Positions 1 to 8,338 of a DNA stretch of 64,000 bases are shown piece by piece. Every line of letters starts with the position of its first letter. Position 1 is the first letter of the stretch. Location: contig JAUICJ010000001.1 in NCBI GenBank assembly GCA_030427925.1, positions 1 to 64,000 on the forward strand, read 5' to 3'. The position numbers were made by a program, and so were the translations under genes. The notes beneath the pieces were generated by a model that saw only the letters and a list, made by a program, of their open reading frames with translations, was not told the DNA's origin and made no database searches. Source of the DNA: Bacteroidia bacterium (lineage in GTDB: Bacteria; Bacteroidota; Bacteroidia; Flavobacteriales_D; Sanyastnellaceae).

Positions 1-1
1 T

Positions 2-451
2 AATATCTCTTCGCAGATTCTTTTTTGGACCTTGGACCACCGGGGCCAAATCCCGGAGCTCGTCGGCATGTTTCAAAAGGAAGTGGCCGAACGCGTCGTC
101 GCCCCCCACGGATCGAAGACGTACGGCATCCTGAGCGTGCTCATTCAACTGCACTACGAAGCGACGTACCTGTTCACCGTTCCACCGGGCGCATTCAATC
201 CGCCGCCAAAGGTGCAGAGCGGCGTGATCCGTTTGGCCCAAAAGCCGAGCCCACCCGAACACCTGGACTACGCCCACCTGAAAGGCGTCGTGAAGGCCGC
301 GTTCAACCAACGGCGCAAAACGCTGCGCAACGCCCTGCGTTCCGGAGGCTTCGACGTGAGCAACGTTCCCGAGTCCACCCTCGGTTTGCGGGCGGAACAA
401 CTCAGCCCCGAGGACTTTGCCGAACTCGCCCGTTTGCTCCCTTCGAGATGA
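2..451 (+). CDS. rsmA: 16S rRNA (A1518/A1519) dimethyltransferase RsmA/KsgA, C-terminal part (cut by left edge)
   Basis: This is the C-terminal half of the SAM-dependent enzyme that dimethylates two adjacent adenines in helix 45 of 16S rRNA, a late step in small-subunit assembly. The frame is open from base 2 to the window edge, so about 149 residues are visible. It starts inside catalytic motif IV: the visible N-I-S-S would follow the missing N-L-P-Y. It contains the family blocks QKEVAERVVA and SKTYGILSVL, followed by the small helical C-terminal domain with PPPKVQSGVIRL and FNQRRKTLRNAL. SAM-binding motifs I-III lie outside the window. The stop codon overlaps the first base of a 16-bp palindrome that separates it from fbp. 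Confidence 0.95.
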   Translation, partial: NISSQILFWTLDHRGQIPELVGMFQKEVAERVVAPHGSKTYGILSVLIQLHYEATYLFTVPPGAFNPPPKVQSGVIRLAQKPSPPEHLDYAHLKGVVKAAFNQRRKTLRNALRSGGFDVSNVPESTLGLRAEQLSPEDFAELARLLPSR

Positions 452-466
452 CCTATATATATAGGT
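451..466. promoter_or_regulatory. 16-bp perfect AT-rich palindrome between rsmA and fbp
   Basis: The sequence acctatatatataggt reads the same on both strands and stands out in a GC-rich region. It starts on the last base of the rsmA stop codon and ends 30 bases before the fbp -7 element. The position fits an operator or upstream promoter element for fbp. It has no T-run after it, so it is unlikely to be an intrinsic terminator. The function is inferred only. Confidence 0.4.
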
Positions 467-496
467 ATGGGATTCTGCCCGACTTGGCAAAGGCCC

Positions 497-504
497 TACC
501 TTTG
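497..504 (+). promoter_or_regulatory. -7 promoter element of fbp (TACCTTTG)
   Basis: This is an exact match to the Bacteroidota primary-sigma -7 consensus TAnnTTTG, 16 bases before the chosen ATG at 521. No clear TTG lies 17-21 bases upstream. It supports starting fbp at 521, because the in-frame ATG at 467 would lie upstream of the transcript. Confidence 0.55.
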
Positions 505-520
505 GAAAAAAGGTTTTGAA

Positions 521-1516
521 ATGAACAAGACCGTGACGTTGCAAGAATTCATCATGGACGGCCAAGCGGCCTTTCCATTCGTGTCGGGCCAGTTGACCCG
601 GCTGTTGACCGATTTGGCCATTGGGGCGAAAATCGTGAACCACCAAGTGAACCGCGCCGGCCTTGCTGGCATCCTCGGCTCCACTGACCAAGTGAACGTG
701 CAAGACGAGCAACAGCAGAAGCTCGACGTCTTCGCCGACCGGACGTTCCTTCGGATTTTGTCCGCAGGCAAATCCGTGGCGGGCATCGGGTCGGAGGAGC
801 GGGAAGATTTTGTCCTGTGCGGGGACGAAGGCAAAAACGGGAAGTACGTGGTCCTCATCGACCCGCTCGACGGCAGTTCGAACATCGACGTCAACGTATC
901 CATCGGCACCATCTTCAGCATCCACAAGCGCACCACGCCTCTCGGGGAAGCGCTGACCGACGAAGACTTCCTTCAACCGGGTTCGCACCAAGTTGCGGCC
1001 GGTTACATCCTCTACGGCTCGTCCACCATGCTCGTCTACACGACGGGTACCGGCGTCAACGGATTCACGCTCGATCCCGCGGTGGGCGAATTTTTCCTGA
1101 GCCACCCGGGGATGTCCTTTCCCGACCACGGCTTCACGTACAGCATCAACGACGCCCTCCTCGCTCGGGCCACGCCCGCCGTGAGGTCCTTCATCGAGGG
1201 CTGCCGCGAAGCGACCGAACCCGCGTTCCGAGCTCGGTACATCGGGTCGCTGGTATCGGACTTCCACCGCAACCTCATTCACGGAGGGATTTACCTCTAC
1301 CCCTCCTTGATCAACAAGCCCGAAGGGAAGCTTCGGTTGCAATACGAATGCGCGCCGCTCGCATTCATTGCAGAACAAGCCGGCGGCCAAGCCGAAGACG
1401 ATTCCGGTCGCATCCTGGACCGCAAACCGGAGCAGCTCCACGAGCGCGTTCCTTTCTATGTCGGCAGCCGGCACCTCCTGCATGCGCTCAAGGCATGCCG
1501 TCAAGCCGGTTCGTAG
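521..1516 (+). CDS. fbp: Fructose-1,6-bisphosphatase, class I
   Basis: Cytosolic gluconeogenic enzyme that hydrolyses fructose 1,6-bisphosphate to fructose 6-phosphate and phosphate. The 331 residues match the usual class I length of about 330-340. The metal/phosphate signature DPLDGSSNIDVNVSIGT is intact, as are the upstream acidic residues in GSEEREDFV and the C-terminal KLRLQYECAPLAFIAEQAGG block that forms the sugar-phosphate and metal site. An in-frame ATG exists at 467, but its extension is unlike the family and lies upstream of the -7 element, so ATG 521 (MNKTVTLQEF) is preferred. It is followed after 15 bases by mfd. Confidence 0.96.
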   Translation: MNKTVTLQEFIMDGQAAFPFVSGQLTRLLTDLAIGAKIVNHQVNRAGLAGILGSTDQVNVQDEQQQKLDVFADRTFLRILSAGKSVAGIGSEEREDFVLCGDEGKNGKYVVLIDPLDGSSNIDVNVSIGTIFSIHKRTTPLGEALTDEDFLQPGSHQVAAGYILYGSSTMLVYTTGTGVNGFTLDPAVGEFFLSHPGMSFPDHGFTYSINDALLARATPAVRSFIEGCREATEPAFRARYIGSLVSDFHRNLIHGGIYLYPSLINKPEGKLRLQYECAPLAFIAEQAGGQAEDDSGRILDRKPEQLHERVPFYVGSRHLLHALKACRQAGS

Positions 1517-1519
1517 GGT

Positions 1520-1527
1520 TAACTTTG
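1520..1527 (+). promoter_or_regulatory. -7 element (TAACTTTG) four bases before the mfd ATG
   Basis: This exact TAnnTTTG match lies in the 15-base fbp-mfd gap and is separated from ATG 1532 by only four bases. If used, transcription would start at or next to the start codon, giving a leaderless mRNA. No convincing -33 TTG is visible at 17-21 bases, so the assignment rests on the -7 element and its recurrent spacing. Confidence 0.4.
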
Positions 1528-1531
1528 GGGC

Positions 1532-4500
1532 ATGCAAAGCCCGATGCGCCCCGCGGACCTGCTCGTTCATTACCAGCGAGACCCCCGCACCGCAACGTTG
1601 ACCCATGTCCTCACGCCCGAAACGGCCAAGGTCGAAATGCGGGGAGCGTGCGCTTCAGCAGTCCCGTTAATCGCTGCTGCTCAGTCCGTTACATCCGGAG
1701 GGTCGCACCTGTTCGTGCTTGACGACAAAGAACAGGCGGCGTATTTTTTGAACGATTTGGAGCAGCTCTTGGGCAAGGACGTGCCGTTGTTCTTTCCGCG
1801 TTCTGCGCGCACGCCGTACCAGGAGGAAGTCACCGAGAATGCGAACATCGCCATGCGGGCGGAGGTGCTGAACGAAATCCGCGTCCGCGGAACGGGTTTG
1901 GTGGTGGTCAGCTTCCCGGAAGCCCTCGCGGAACGCGTCATCAGCCGGAAGGAGCTGAACGATCAAACCTTCACCATCGCCTTGCGCGAGCAGTACACGA
2001 TGGACTTCCTGGACGACGTGTTCATCACGTACGGGTTTCACAAGGTGGATTTCGTATACGAACCGGGGCAGTACGCCATCCGCGGGGGCATCGTGGACAT
2101 CTTTTCGTTCAGCTTCGACTATCCGTATCGGATTGAATTCTTCGGAGACGAAGTGGAATCGATTCGGAAGTTTGACCCGGTTAATCAATTGAGCGTCAAT
2201 AAAATGACGAAGGCCGTCATCGTTCCGAACATCGGCAACAGCACCTTGCACGAGAGCGTGGAGCCCTTCTTCAACTTCCTGCCAGCGGACACGGTGATTT
2301 GGGCCACGGACGTAGAGCGCATGCGGAAGCAGCTGGCGAAGGAACTCGTTCGGGCCGAGGAAGCGTTCGCGCGGACGTCAGGCCAAATCCAATTCACTCC
2401 CCCGGAAGACCTGTACATCGCCCCGGATCGCCTTGACGGGCTGCTCGAGCCGTTCCGGGTGGTGGAGTTCGACGGGGGGACGACGTTTGCGGAGCGGTCG
2501 GTTTTGGCCTACGACATCCAACCGCAGCCCAGCTTCAACAAGAATTTCGACCTCATCGGCGCCAACTTGCGGTCCAACGCAAAACAGGGCTACACGAACG
2601 TCATCGTAGCCGGCCAAGCCACGCAGCTCGAACGCCTTTACGACATCTTCGCCGACCGCGAGGAAGACGTGCCCTACCACGCGCTGCCGATGGAATTGAC
2701 GGCGGGCTTCGTCGACAAAGAACTGCGGCTGCTCGTTTACACCGACCACCAGCTCTTCGAGCGGTACCACCGATTCCGCCTGAAAGAGAGCTTCCGACAA
2801 AACAAGCAAGCGCTGACGCTCAAGGAGTTGATGGCATTGGAGCCGGGCGACTTCGTGGTGCACGTGGACCACGGAATTGGCGAGTTCAGCGGCCTGCAGA
2901 AGATCGATGTGAACGGGAAGCAGCAGGAGGCCATTCGATTGACTTACAAGGGCGGAGATGTGCTGTACGTGAGCATCCACTCCTTGCACCGCATCGCGAA
3001 GTACACGAGCAAGGAAGGCACCGCACCGAAGATTTCGAAGCTCGGCTCGGGCGCTTGGCAGGCCACGAAGTCGAAGACCAAATCCCGCGTCAAAGAACTC
3101 GCCTTCGACCTCCTCCAGCTCTACGCGAAGCGCATGCAAGCCCCCGGGCACGCCTTCGCCCCGGACAGCTACCTCCAGCACGAACTCGAAGCGAGCTTCA
3201 TGTTCGAGGACACGCCCGACCAGCACGCCGCCTGTGAGGCCGTTAAGCGGGACATGGAGAAGTCGGCGCCGATGGACCGGCTCGTGTGCGGCGATGTGGG
3301 TTTTGGCAAGACGGAAGTGGCGATTCGTGCGGCCTTCAAAGCCGCCACCGACGGCAAGCAAGTCGCGGTCCTGGTGCCCACGACCATCCTGTCCATGCAG
3401 CACCACCGGAGCTTCACACGCCGCCTCCACGACTTCCCCGTCACGGTGGACTACATCAACCGATTCAAGACCGGAAAGGAGCTCACGAACACCCTCAAAC
3501 GCCTCGAAGCCGGCGAAATCGACATCCTCGTGGGCACGCACGCCATTGTGGGCAAGCGCGTGAAATTCAAAGACTTGGGTCTGCTCGTCATCGATGAGGA
3601 GCAGAAATTTGGCGTATCGGTAAAGGACAAGCTCAAGACGCTGAAAGCGAACGTGGACACCCTCACGCTGACCGCAACGCCCATTCCCCGCACGCTGCAA
3701 TTCAGCCTCATGGGCGCGCGCGATTTGAGCATCATTTCGACCCCCCCGCCCAACCGGCAACCCGTGGACACGGTCCTCGCCCCGTTCAACGAAGAGGTCG
3801 TGCGGGATGCGGTTGCGTACGAGATTTCGCGCGGTGGGCAGGTCTTCTTCGTGAACAACCGCGTCGGCAACATCAAGGAGGTCGCGGGGATGATCCAGCG
3901 CCTCGTTCCGGACGTCCGAGTGGGCATCGGGCATGGCCAAATGGATGGCAAGCAACTCGAAGAGGTCATGGCCCGCTTCATCGACGGCTCGTACGACGTC
4001 CTCGTCGCCACCACCATCATCGAATCGGGCATCGACATTTCGAACGCGAACACCATCATCATCAACGACGCCCAGCACTTCGGACTCAGCGACTTGCACC
4101 AGCTGCGCGGGCGGGTCGGCCGATCGAATAAAAAGGCCTTCTGTTACCTGCTCGCTCCCCCGTTGCACGCCCTGCCCGACGAGAGCCGCAAGCGCTTGCA
4201 GGCCATCGAGCAGTTCAGCGACCTCGGCAGCGGCATCCAAATCGCCATGCGCGACCTCGACATCCGCGGTGCCGGCGATTTGCTCGGCGGCGAGCAGAGC
4301 GGGTTCATCTCCGAACTCGGCTTCGACATGTACCAAAAAATCCTCGCCGAGGCCGTCCAAGAGCTCAAGGACGAGCAGTTCGAGGACCTGTTCCATTCCG
4401 AAGACGCCCCCCGCCGATTCGTGCGCGAAGCGGCCATTGAAACGGACTTTGAGCTCTTGTTACCAGACGATTACGTCAGCGACATTCCCGAGCGGATTGC

Positions 4501-4930
4501 CCTGTACCGGGAGCTGGACGATTTGGACAAGGAGGAGCATTTGGCGGCGTTCAAGGCGCGGTTGGAAGACCGATTTGGGGAGATTCCCGAGCAGGCTTCC
4601 GGGCTGATTGATACCATTCGGTTGCGCTGGCTCGCGGAGTTCTTGGGCATGGAGAAGGTGGTGCTGAAGTCCGGTAAACTCATCGCCGCATTCGTGTCGG
4701 ATGAGGAGTCGCCGTACTTCCAAGGGCCCGTGTTTGCTCGGGTACTCGATTACCTGAAGGTGAATCCAAGTCGGACGAAAATGTACCAGCGGAACGGCGG
4801 ATTGCGCCTCTCCATCGACGACGTCACTTCACCTCATCAGGCCTTGGAACTGCTCGAAGCCATCGCCGGCATCCGAGCGGAACAAGCGGCGCCCGAATAC
4901 CGTGCAGAAAAGGCAGAACCGGCCGATTGA
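1532..4930 (+). CDS. mfd: Transcription-repair coupling factor Mfd
   Basis: ATP-driven DNA translocase that removes RNA polymerase stalled at lesions and recruits UvrA. At 1132 residues it has the usual length and domain order: a UvrB-homology region with GIVDIFSFSFDYPYRIEFFGDEVESIRKFD near residues 185-215, the RNA-polymerase-interacting (CarD-like) domain starting at LKELMALEPGDFVVHVDHGIG near residue 430, a RecG-like SF2 helicase with Walker A GDVGFGKT (K593) and box II DEEQ (688-691), TATPIPRT, the QLRGRVGRS motif, and a C-terminal TRCF domain. ATG 1532 is chosen; ATG 1544 is an alternative. Its stop is two bases from the stop of the convergent gene at 4933. Confidence 0.97.
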   Translation: MQSPMRPADLLVHYQRDPRTATLTHVLTPETAKVEMRGACASAVPLIAAAQSVTSGGSHLFVLDDKEQAAYFLNDLEQLLGKDVPLFFPRSARTPYQEEVTENANIAMRAEVLNEIRVRGTGLVVVSFPEALAERVISRKELNDQTFTIALREQYTMDFLDDVFITYGFHKVDFVYEPGQYAIRGGIVDIFSFSFDYPYRIEFFGDEVESIRKFDPVNQLSVNKMTKAVIVPNIGNSTLHESVEPFFNFLPADTVIWATDVERMRKQLAKELVRAEEAFARTSGQIQFTPPEDLYIAPDRLDGLLEPFRVVEFDGGTTFAERSVLAYDIQPQPSFNKNFDLIGANLRSNAKQGYTNVIVAGQATQLERLYDIFADREEDVPYHALPMELTAGFVDKELRLLVYTDHQLFERYHRFRLKESFRQNKQALTLKELMALEPGDFVVHVDHGIGEFSGLQKIDVNGKQQEAIRLTYKGGDVLYVSIHSLHRIAKYTSKEGTAPKISKLGSGAWQATKSKTKSRVKELAFDLLQLYAKRMQAPGHAFAPDSYLQHELEASFMFEDTPDQHAACEAVKRDMEKSAPMDRLVCGDVGFGKTEVAIRAAFKAATDGKQVAVLVPTTILSMQHHRSFTRRLHDFPVTVDYINRFKTGKELTNTLKRLEAGEIDILVGTHAIVGKRVKFKDLGLLVIDEEQKFGVSVKDKLKTLKANVDTLTLTATPIPRTLQFSLMGARDLSIISTPPPNRQPVDTVLAPFNEEVVRDAVAYEISRGGQVFFVNNRVGNIKEVAGMIQRLVPDVRVGIGHGQMDGKQLEEVMARFIDGSYDVLVATTIIESGIDISNANTIIINDAQHFGLSDLHQLRGRVGRSNKKAFCYLLAPPLHALPDESRKRLQAIEQFSDLGSGIQIAMRDLDIRGAGDLLGGEQSGFISELGFDMYQKILAEAVQELKDEQFEDLFHSEDAPRRFVREAAIETDFELLLPDDYVSDIPERIALYRELDDLDKEEHLAAFKARLEDRFGEIPEQASGLIDTIRLRWLAEFLGMEKVVLKSGKLIAAFVSDEESPYFQGPVFARVLDYLKVNPSRTKMYQRNGGLRLSIDDVTSPHQALELLEAIAGIRAEQAAPEYRAEKAEPAD

Positions 4931-4932
4931 CC

Positions 4933-5538
4933 TCACCAGCGGTAAGCAAACTGCACGCCCGCAACCCGTCCAGGAGCCGAAATTCCAGCCGAACCGACCG
5001 CCGCGGAACGCCGCGCATACCGATCGTGTGTGGCGTTAACGGCGACGTGACCCGTCACTGCCCAATGTTCGCCCCACGTGTGCGTGGCGCCGATGAGCGC
5101 GCGCAATTCGCGGTGAACCCAAACATTGGTCACCGCCTCCGAACGCACCTCGAACCGGTCGCGGTTTACCTCGAAGCCCACGAAGGCATGGAGCGGCGCG
5201 TCTGGGGCAGGAGCGGGATGGAAACGAACCCCGATCCCAGCAGTCGTTCCGGACTCGAGGGCGGCCGCCTCGAACTCACCGCCCAACACGGGCCATCCGG
5301 AGACGGGATCGGTCACGAGCGCACCGCCCGTCACCTGGACAGAAAACTCCGGGTGGAACCACCGTTCGACGTTCGCCACGGCTTGACCGCGGAAGAGGCG
5401 CCCAGCATCCCAGCCGACTGCCCATTTGGCCTGACCAGCAAGCGGCAGCGCAGGCTCAGGCACATATTCCTGCCCGGCCACAGCCCCCACCAAGCCGAAG
5501 CACAGCCCCAAGCTCCACACGATTCGTCGCGCCTTCAT
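4933..5538 (-). CDS. Exported small outer-membrane beta-barrel-like protein, unknown function
   Basis: I do not recognise a named family. The 201-residue product starts with a clear signal peptide (MKARRIVW, then a hydrophobic core ending GAVAGQ). The rest is rich in alternating hydrophobic/polar strands with many aromatic and glycine residues and ends with FAYRW; a terminal aromatic is common for outer-membrane barrels. It resembles small porin-like or DUF3575-type proteins, but no signature decides this. An upstream in-frame ATG at 5556 adds six residues before the signal peptide, so 5538 is preferred. It is monocistronic, convergent with mfd and divergent from truB. Confidence 0.6.
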   Translation of the reverse strand: MKARRIVWSLGLCFGLVGAVAGQEYVPEPALPLAGQAKWAVGWDAGRLFRGQAVANVERWFHPEFSVQVTGGALVTDPVSGWPVLGGEFEAAALESGTTAGIGVRFHPAPAPDAPLHAFVGFEVNRDRFEVRSEAVTNVWVHRELRALIGATHTWGEHWAVTGHVAVNATHDRYARRSAAVGSAGISAPGRVAGVQFAYRW

Positions 5539-5584
5539 GCCCAATTGAACGTTCATTGTTAAGTGAAAGTTACAAACTTTATCT

Positions 5585-5592
5585 CAAAGTTA
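5585..5592 (-). promoter_or_regulatory. -7 element (TAACTTTG, minus strand) of the outer-membrane protein gene
   Basis: Exact TAnnTTTG on the minus strand, 46 bases upstream of ATG 5538 and 28 upstream of ATG 5556. A TTG lies 23 bases further upstream (5616-5618), slightly long for the spacer. The surrounding 5557-5640 interval is AT-rich and is shared with the divergent truB promoter. Confidence 0.45.
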
Positions 5593-5631
5593 AGAGAATG
5601 TTACGCAAATCGGTTCAACCGCCCTGCGAAG

Positions 5632-5639
5632 TAGCTTTA
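5632..5639 (+). promoter_or_regulatory. Near-consensus -7 element (TAGCTTTA) four bases before the truB ATG
   Basis: Seven of the expected positions fit TAnnTTTG apart from the last base (A for G). It is four bases from ATG 5644, the same spacing seen before mfd, nfu, sbcD and the oligopeptidase gene, consistent with a leaderless transcript. Confidence 0.35.
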
Positions 5640-5643
5640 TCGC

Positions 5644-6396
5644 ATGCAACCGATCATGACGTTTGAGGAGGGCGAAGACTTCCGCACAGGCCAAATCTTG
5701 CTCATCGACAAACCGCTCGAATGGACCTCCTTCGACGTCGTCAACAAACTCCGGTACACCATTCGCAAAACGTTCGGATTCAAGAAAATCAAGGTCGGTC
5801 ACGCCGGAACGCTCGACCCCCTCGCCACCGGCGTCCTCGTCATCTGCACAGGGCGCATGACGAAGCAAATCGACGGGCTCATGGCCGAAGAAAAGGCGTA
5901 CCGAACCACGGTTCGCCTCGGCGCGTTTACGCCATCCCTCGACGCCGAAACGCCCGTCGAGCGGTGGGTGGAGGCGAACCACATCACGCAGCAACACGTG
6001 GAATCCGCGCTCGACGCATTCCGCGGCACCATTTCCCAGCGCCCGCCTGTGTTTTCGGCGAAAAAGGTCGACGGGAAGCGGGCCTACAAAGTGGCGCGGG
6101 AAGGGGGCGAAATCGCGTTGCGCGTGGTCGAAGTGACGGTTCATGGATTGGATTTGGTCCAAATCGAGCACCGCACAGTCGAAGGCCACGCCGTATGTGA
6201 CGTCGTGCTGGACATTCGCTGCAGCAAAGGGACGTACATCCGCTCCATCGGCCGGGACCTTGGGGAAGCGCTGGGCGTGGGGGGAACCCTTGCCGCGCTT
6301 CGTCGAACGGCAAGTGGTCACTTCGTTGAAGACCAACTGTGGACGGTGGATGAGGCCGTTCAACGCATCGCAGCATGCCCTCTAGAAAAGACTTGA
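5644..6396 (+). CDS. truB: tRNA pseudouridine(55) synthase TruB
   Basis: Isomerises U55 in the T-loop of tRNAs to pseudouridine. The 250-residue length fits bacterial TruB with a short C-terminal domain. The catalytic motif GHAGTLDPLATGVLVICTG is intact, with the Asp of LDP as nucleophile. The family blocks LLIDKPLEWTSFDVVNKLR, QRPPVFSAKKVDGKRAYKVAREG and CSKGTYIRSIGRDLGEALG follow in order. The gene carries an internal perfect 15-bp palindrome (6151-6165) built from two inverted copies of the heptamer discussed in the findings. The stop codon overlaps the -33 TTG of the queA promoter. Confidence 0.96.
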   Translation: MQPIMTFEEGEDFRTGQILLIDKPLEWTSFDVVNKLRYTIRKTFGFKKIKVGHAGTLDPLATGVLVICTGRMTKQIDGLMAEEKAYRTTVRLGAFTPSLDAETPVERWVEANHITQQHVESALDAFRGTISQRPPVFSAKKVDGKRAYKVAREGGEIALRVVEVTVHGLDLVQIEHRTVEGHAVCDVVLDIRCSKGTYIRSIGRDLGEALGVGGTLAALRRTASGHFVEDQLWTVDEAVQRIAACPLEKT

Positions 6397-6423
6397 CAAA
6401 GGTGTGGCGATTTCGTACCTTTG
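6393..6423 (+). promoter_or_regulatory. queA promoter: TTG-N20-TACCTTTG
   Basis: TTG at 6393-6395 (overlapping the truB stop) and TACCTTTG at 6416-6423 are separated by 20 bases, an ideal Bacteroidota housekeeping promoter. It predicts a leader of about 70 bases before ATG 6499. The leader ends in a small hairpin (CAAAAC 6473-6478 with GTTTTG 6487-6492) that lies just ahead of the start codon. Confidence 0.7.
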
Positions 6424-6498
6424 CCGGCTTGAAGAAGGGATTCGCCTGACTTCTAGAAACCGCCTCGCAGCTCAAAACCCCCTGTCGTTTTGGAAAGA

Positions 6499-7548
6499 AT
6501 GAAACTCTCCCATTTCAAGTACGAAATTCCAGAGGATTTGATTGCCCAATACCCCTTGGACAACCGCGATGACAGCCGGTTGCTCGTGGTGGACCGCAAG
6601 ACGGGAACCTTCGAACACAAAATGTTCAAGGACGTGCTCGATGAATTCGACCCGGGGGATGTCTTTGTGGCGAACGATACCCGGGTGTTTCCTGCCCGCC
6701 TCTACGGAAACAAGGAGAAAACGGGGGCCGTCATCGAAGTGTTCTTGTTGCGGGAACTGAACCGCGAGAGCCTGTTGTGGGACGTGTTGGTGGATCCCGC
6801 TCGTAAAATCCGCATTGGGAACAAGCTGTACTTTGGCGAAAACGACGAGCTGGTGGCCGAAGTCATCGACAACACCACCTCGCGGGGTCGGACGTTGCGC
6901 TTCCTGTTCGACGGCACGCCCGATCAGTTCATGGACGTCATTTTCAAGCTTGGAGAAACCCCTCTTCCGCGGTACATCACGCGGGAGGTGGAACCCGAAG
7001 ACCGCGACCGATTCCAGACCATCTACGCGAAGAATCTCGGTGCGGTAGCGGTGCCGACAGCAGGCCTGCACTTCTCAAAGCACCTCCTCAAGCGGTTGGA
7101 AATCAAGGGGATTGACATGGCTTTCTTAACCCTGCACATCGGACTCGGCACCTTCCGTCCCGTCGAAGTGGAGGACCTCACGAAGCACAAAGTGGATTCC
7201 GAGCAGCTCAACATTCCCGAAGATTGCTGCGACATCGTCAACCGGGCAAAAGAAAACGGAAAGCGCATCGTTGCCGTGGGCACCACTGCGTTGCGCGCGA
7301 TGGAAACGTCGGTGAGCACCACGAACACGTTGAAGCCGTTCAGCGGCTGGACGAACAAGTTCATCTTCCCGAAGTACGACTTCAAGATTTCTGACGCGCT
7401 GATCACGAACTTCCACACGCCCCAGAGCACGCTGTTGATGATGTCTTCGGCTTTTGCGGGCTTGGAATTGATTCAAGAGGCGTATCACGAAGCCATTAAG
7501 GAGAAGTACCGCTTCTTCGCTTACGGGGACGCGCTCCTGATCAAGTAA
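6499..7548 (+). CDS. queA: S-adenosylmethionine:tRNA ribosyltransferase-isomerase QueA
   Basis: Transfers and isomerises the ribosyl moiety of SAM onto preQ1-modified tRNA to make epoxyqueuosine in anticodon position 34. The 349 residues fit the family. Hallmarks are the N-terminal [20 protein letters not shown], the [28 protein letters not shown] block, [20 protein letters not shown], and [18 protein letters not shown] near the C-terminus. A TTG codon three codons upstream is in frame, but ATG 6499 ([19 protein letters not shown]) matches the family N-terminus. It has its own promoter and appears monocistronic. Confidence 0.96.
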   Translation: MKLSHFKYEIPEDLIAQYPLDNRDDSRLLVVDRKTGTFEHKMFKDVLDEFDPGDVFVANDTRVFPARLYGNKEKTGAVIEVFLLRELNRESLLWDVLVDPARKIRIGNKLYFGENDELVAEVIDNTTSRGRTLRFLFDGTPDQFMDVIFKLGETPLPRYITREVEPEDRDRFQTIYAKNLGAVAVPTAGLHFSKHLLKRLEIKGIDMAFLTLHIGLGTFRPVEVEDLTKHKVDSEQLNIPEDCCDIVNRAKENGKRIVAVGTTALRAMETSVSTTNTLKPFSGWTNKFIFPKYDFKISDALITNFHTPQSTLLMMSSAFAGLELIQEAYHEAIKEKYRFFAYGDALLIK

Positions 7549-7616
7549 TCGCGCTGGGAGGTTTGCCGTAGCGGGATTTTTTAGAACTTCGGGAGCACTC
7601 AATTGTTGTTCTCCTC

Positions 7617-8279
7617 ATGATGAAAATCCTCGGCTTGGCCTTGGCGCTCGGGATGAGCGCGGGGTCTTGGGCGAATGCCCCTCTCGTTGGTAATCCTTTG
7701 ACTGTTAGCGCTGAAAGCGGTTTGGACGTGGGCCAAAAAGCTCCCCTCCTCGACCGCGAAATGCCCGGCGTAGACGGACTCAACCACACCATCAACTCCA
7801 CCATGGGCACCCACGGAACCGTGGTCGTGTTCAGCTGCAACACCTGTCCTTTCGTCGTGGGCAACGGCGAAAAATCGGAAGGCTGGGAAGGCCGATACAA
7901 CGAACTCGCGGCGCGGTTGGAGTCGTTGGGATTTGGCATGATCCTCGTGAACTCAAACGAAGCGAAGCGCGAGGGCGTGGATTCGATGAGCGCCATGGTC
8001 GAACATGCGAAGGCAGCGGAGTACACCGTGCCGTACGTGGTGGATGCGAACCACGAACTTGCTGACGCATTTGGAGCGATGAAAACGCCTCACGTGTTCA
8101 TGCTCGACGCTTCGGGCACCCTCGTCTACACGGGCGCCATCGACGACAACGTCAACCGGGCGAACGACGTGACCGAACGGTACGTCTTGGACGCAGCGAA
8201 AAGCGTTTCCCGTGGGGTCGCCATTTCCATCCCTTCAACGCCCGCGGTGGGCTGCAGCATCAAGCGCATCGGCGCCTGA
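7617..8279 (+). CDS. Periplasmic thioredoxin-like (AhpC/TSA-related) redox protein
   Basis: The 220-residue product has a signal peptide (MMKILGLALALGMSAGSWANA) and then a thioredoxin-fold domain of the redoxin/AhpC-TSA kind. The active site is C74-N-T-C77 followed by Pro, in VVFSCNTCPFV, so it is a two-cysteine redox motif. GAMKTPHVFMLDASGTLVYTGAIDD contains the cis-proline segment (TPHVF) typical of these proteins, and the C-terminal TPAVGCSIKR carries a third cysteine seen in related exported redoxins. The substrate is unknown; a role in envelope thiol or peroxide handling is inferred. A hairpin with T-run follows. The start could also be ATG 7620. Confidence 0.8.
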   Translation: MMKILGLALALGMSAGSWANAPLVGNPLTVSAESGLDVGQKAPLLDREMPGVDGLNHTINSTMGTHGTVVVFSCNTCPFVVGNGEKSEGWEGRYNELAARLESLGFGMILVNSNEAKREGVDSMSAMVEHAKAAEYTVPYVVDANHELADAFGAMKTPHVFMLDASGTLVYTGAIDDNVNRANDVTERYVLDAAKSVSRGVAISIPSTPAVGCSIKRIGA

Positions 8280-8297
8280 ACCCAGCTCGAGACCAGC

Positions 8298-8338
8298 AAC
8301 ACGGCAACGTTCCGCTCAAAGCGGGAGGTTGCCGTGTT
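8298..8338 (+). terminator. Intrinsic terminator between convergent genes
   Basis: AACACGGCAAC (8298-8308) pairs perfectly with GTTGCCGTGTT (8328-8338), and an inner stem CCGCT/AGCGG (8312-8316, 8320-8324) stacks inside it. A T-rich run follows on the plus strand, so it terminates the thioredoxin-like gene. Its right arm lies within the last codons of the convergent carboxylase gene. Confidence 0.75.

Noticed and set aside
2378-4396. Long antisense frame (about 672 codons) opposite mfd
   Set aside because: Opposite a well-conserved helicase gene, with no recognisable motif; a shadow frame.
6424-6498. preQ1 riboswitch in the queA leader
   Set aside because: The leader is long enough and queA is a queuosine gene, but I cannot find the preQ1-I or -II stem-loop and A-rich tail pattern; only a small CAAAAC/GTTTTG hairpin is visible.
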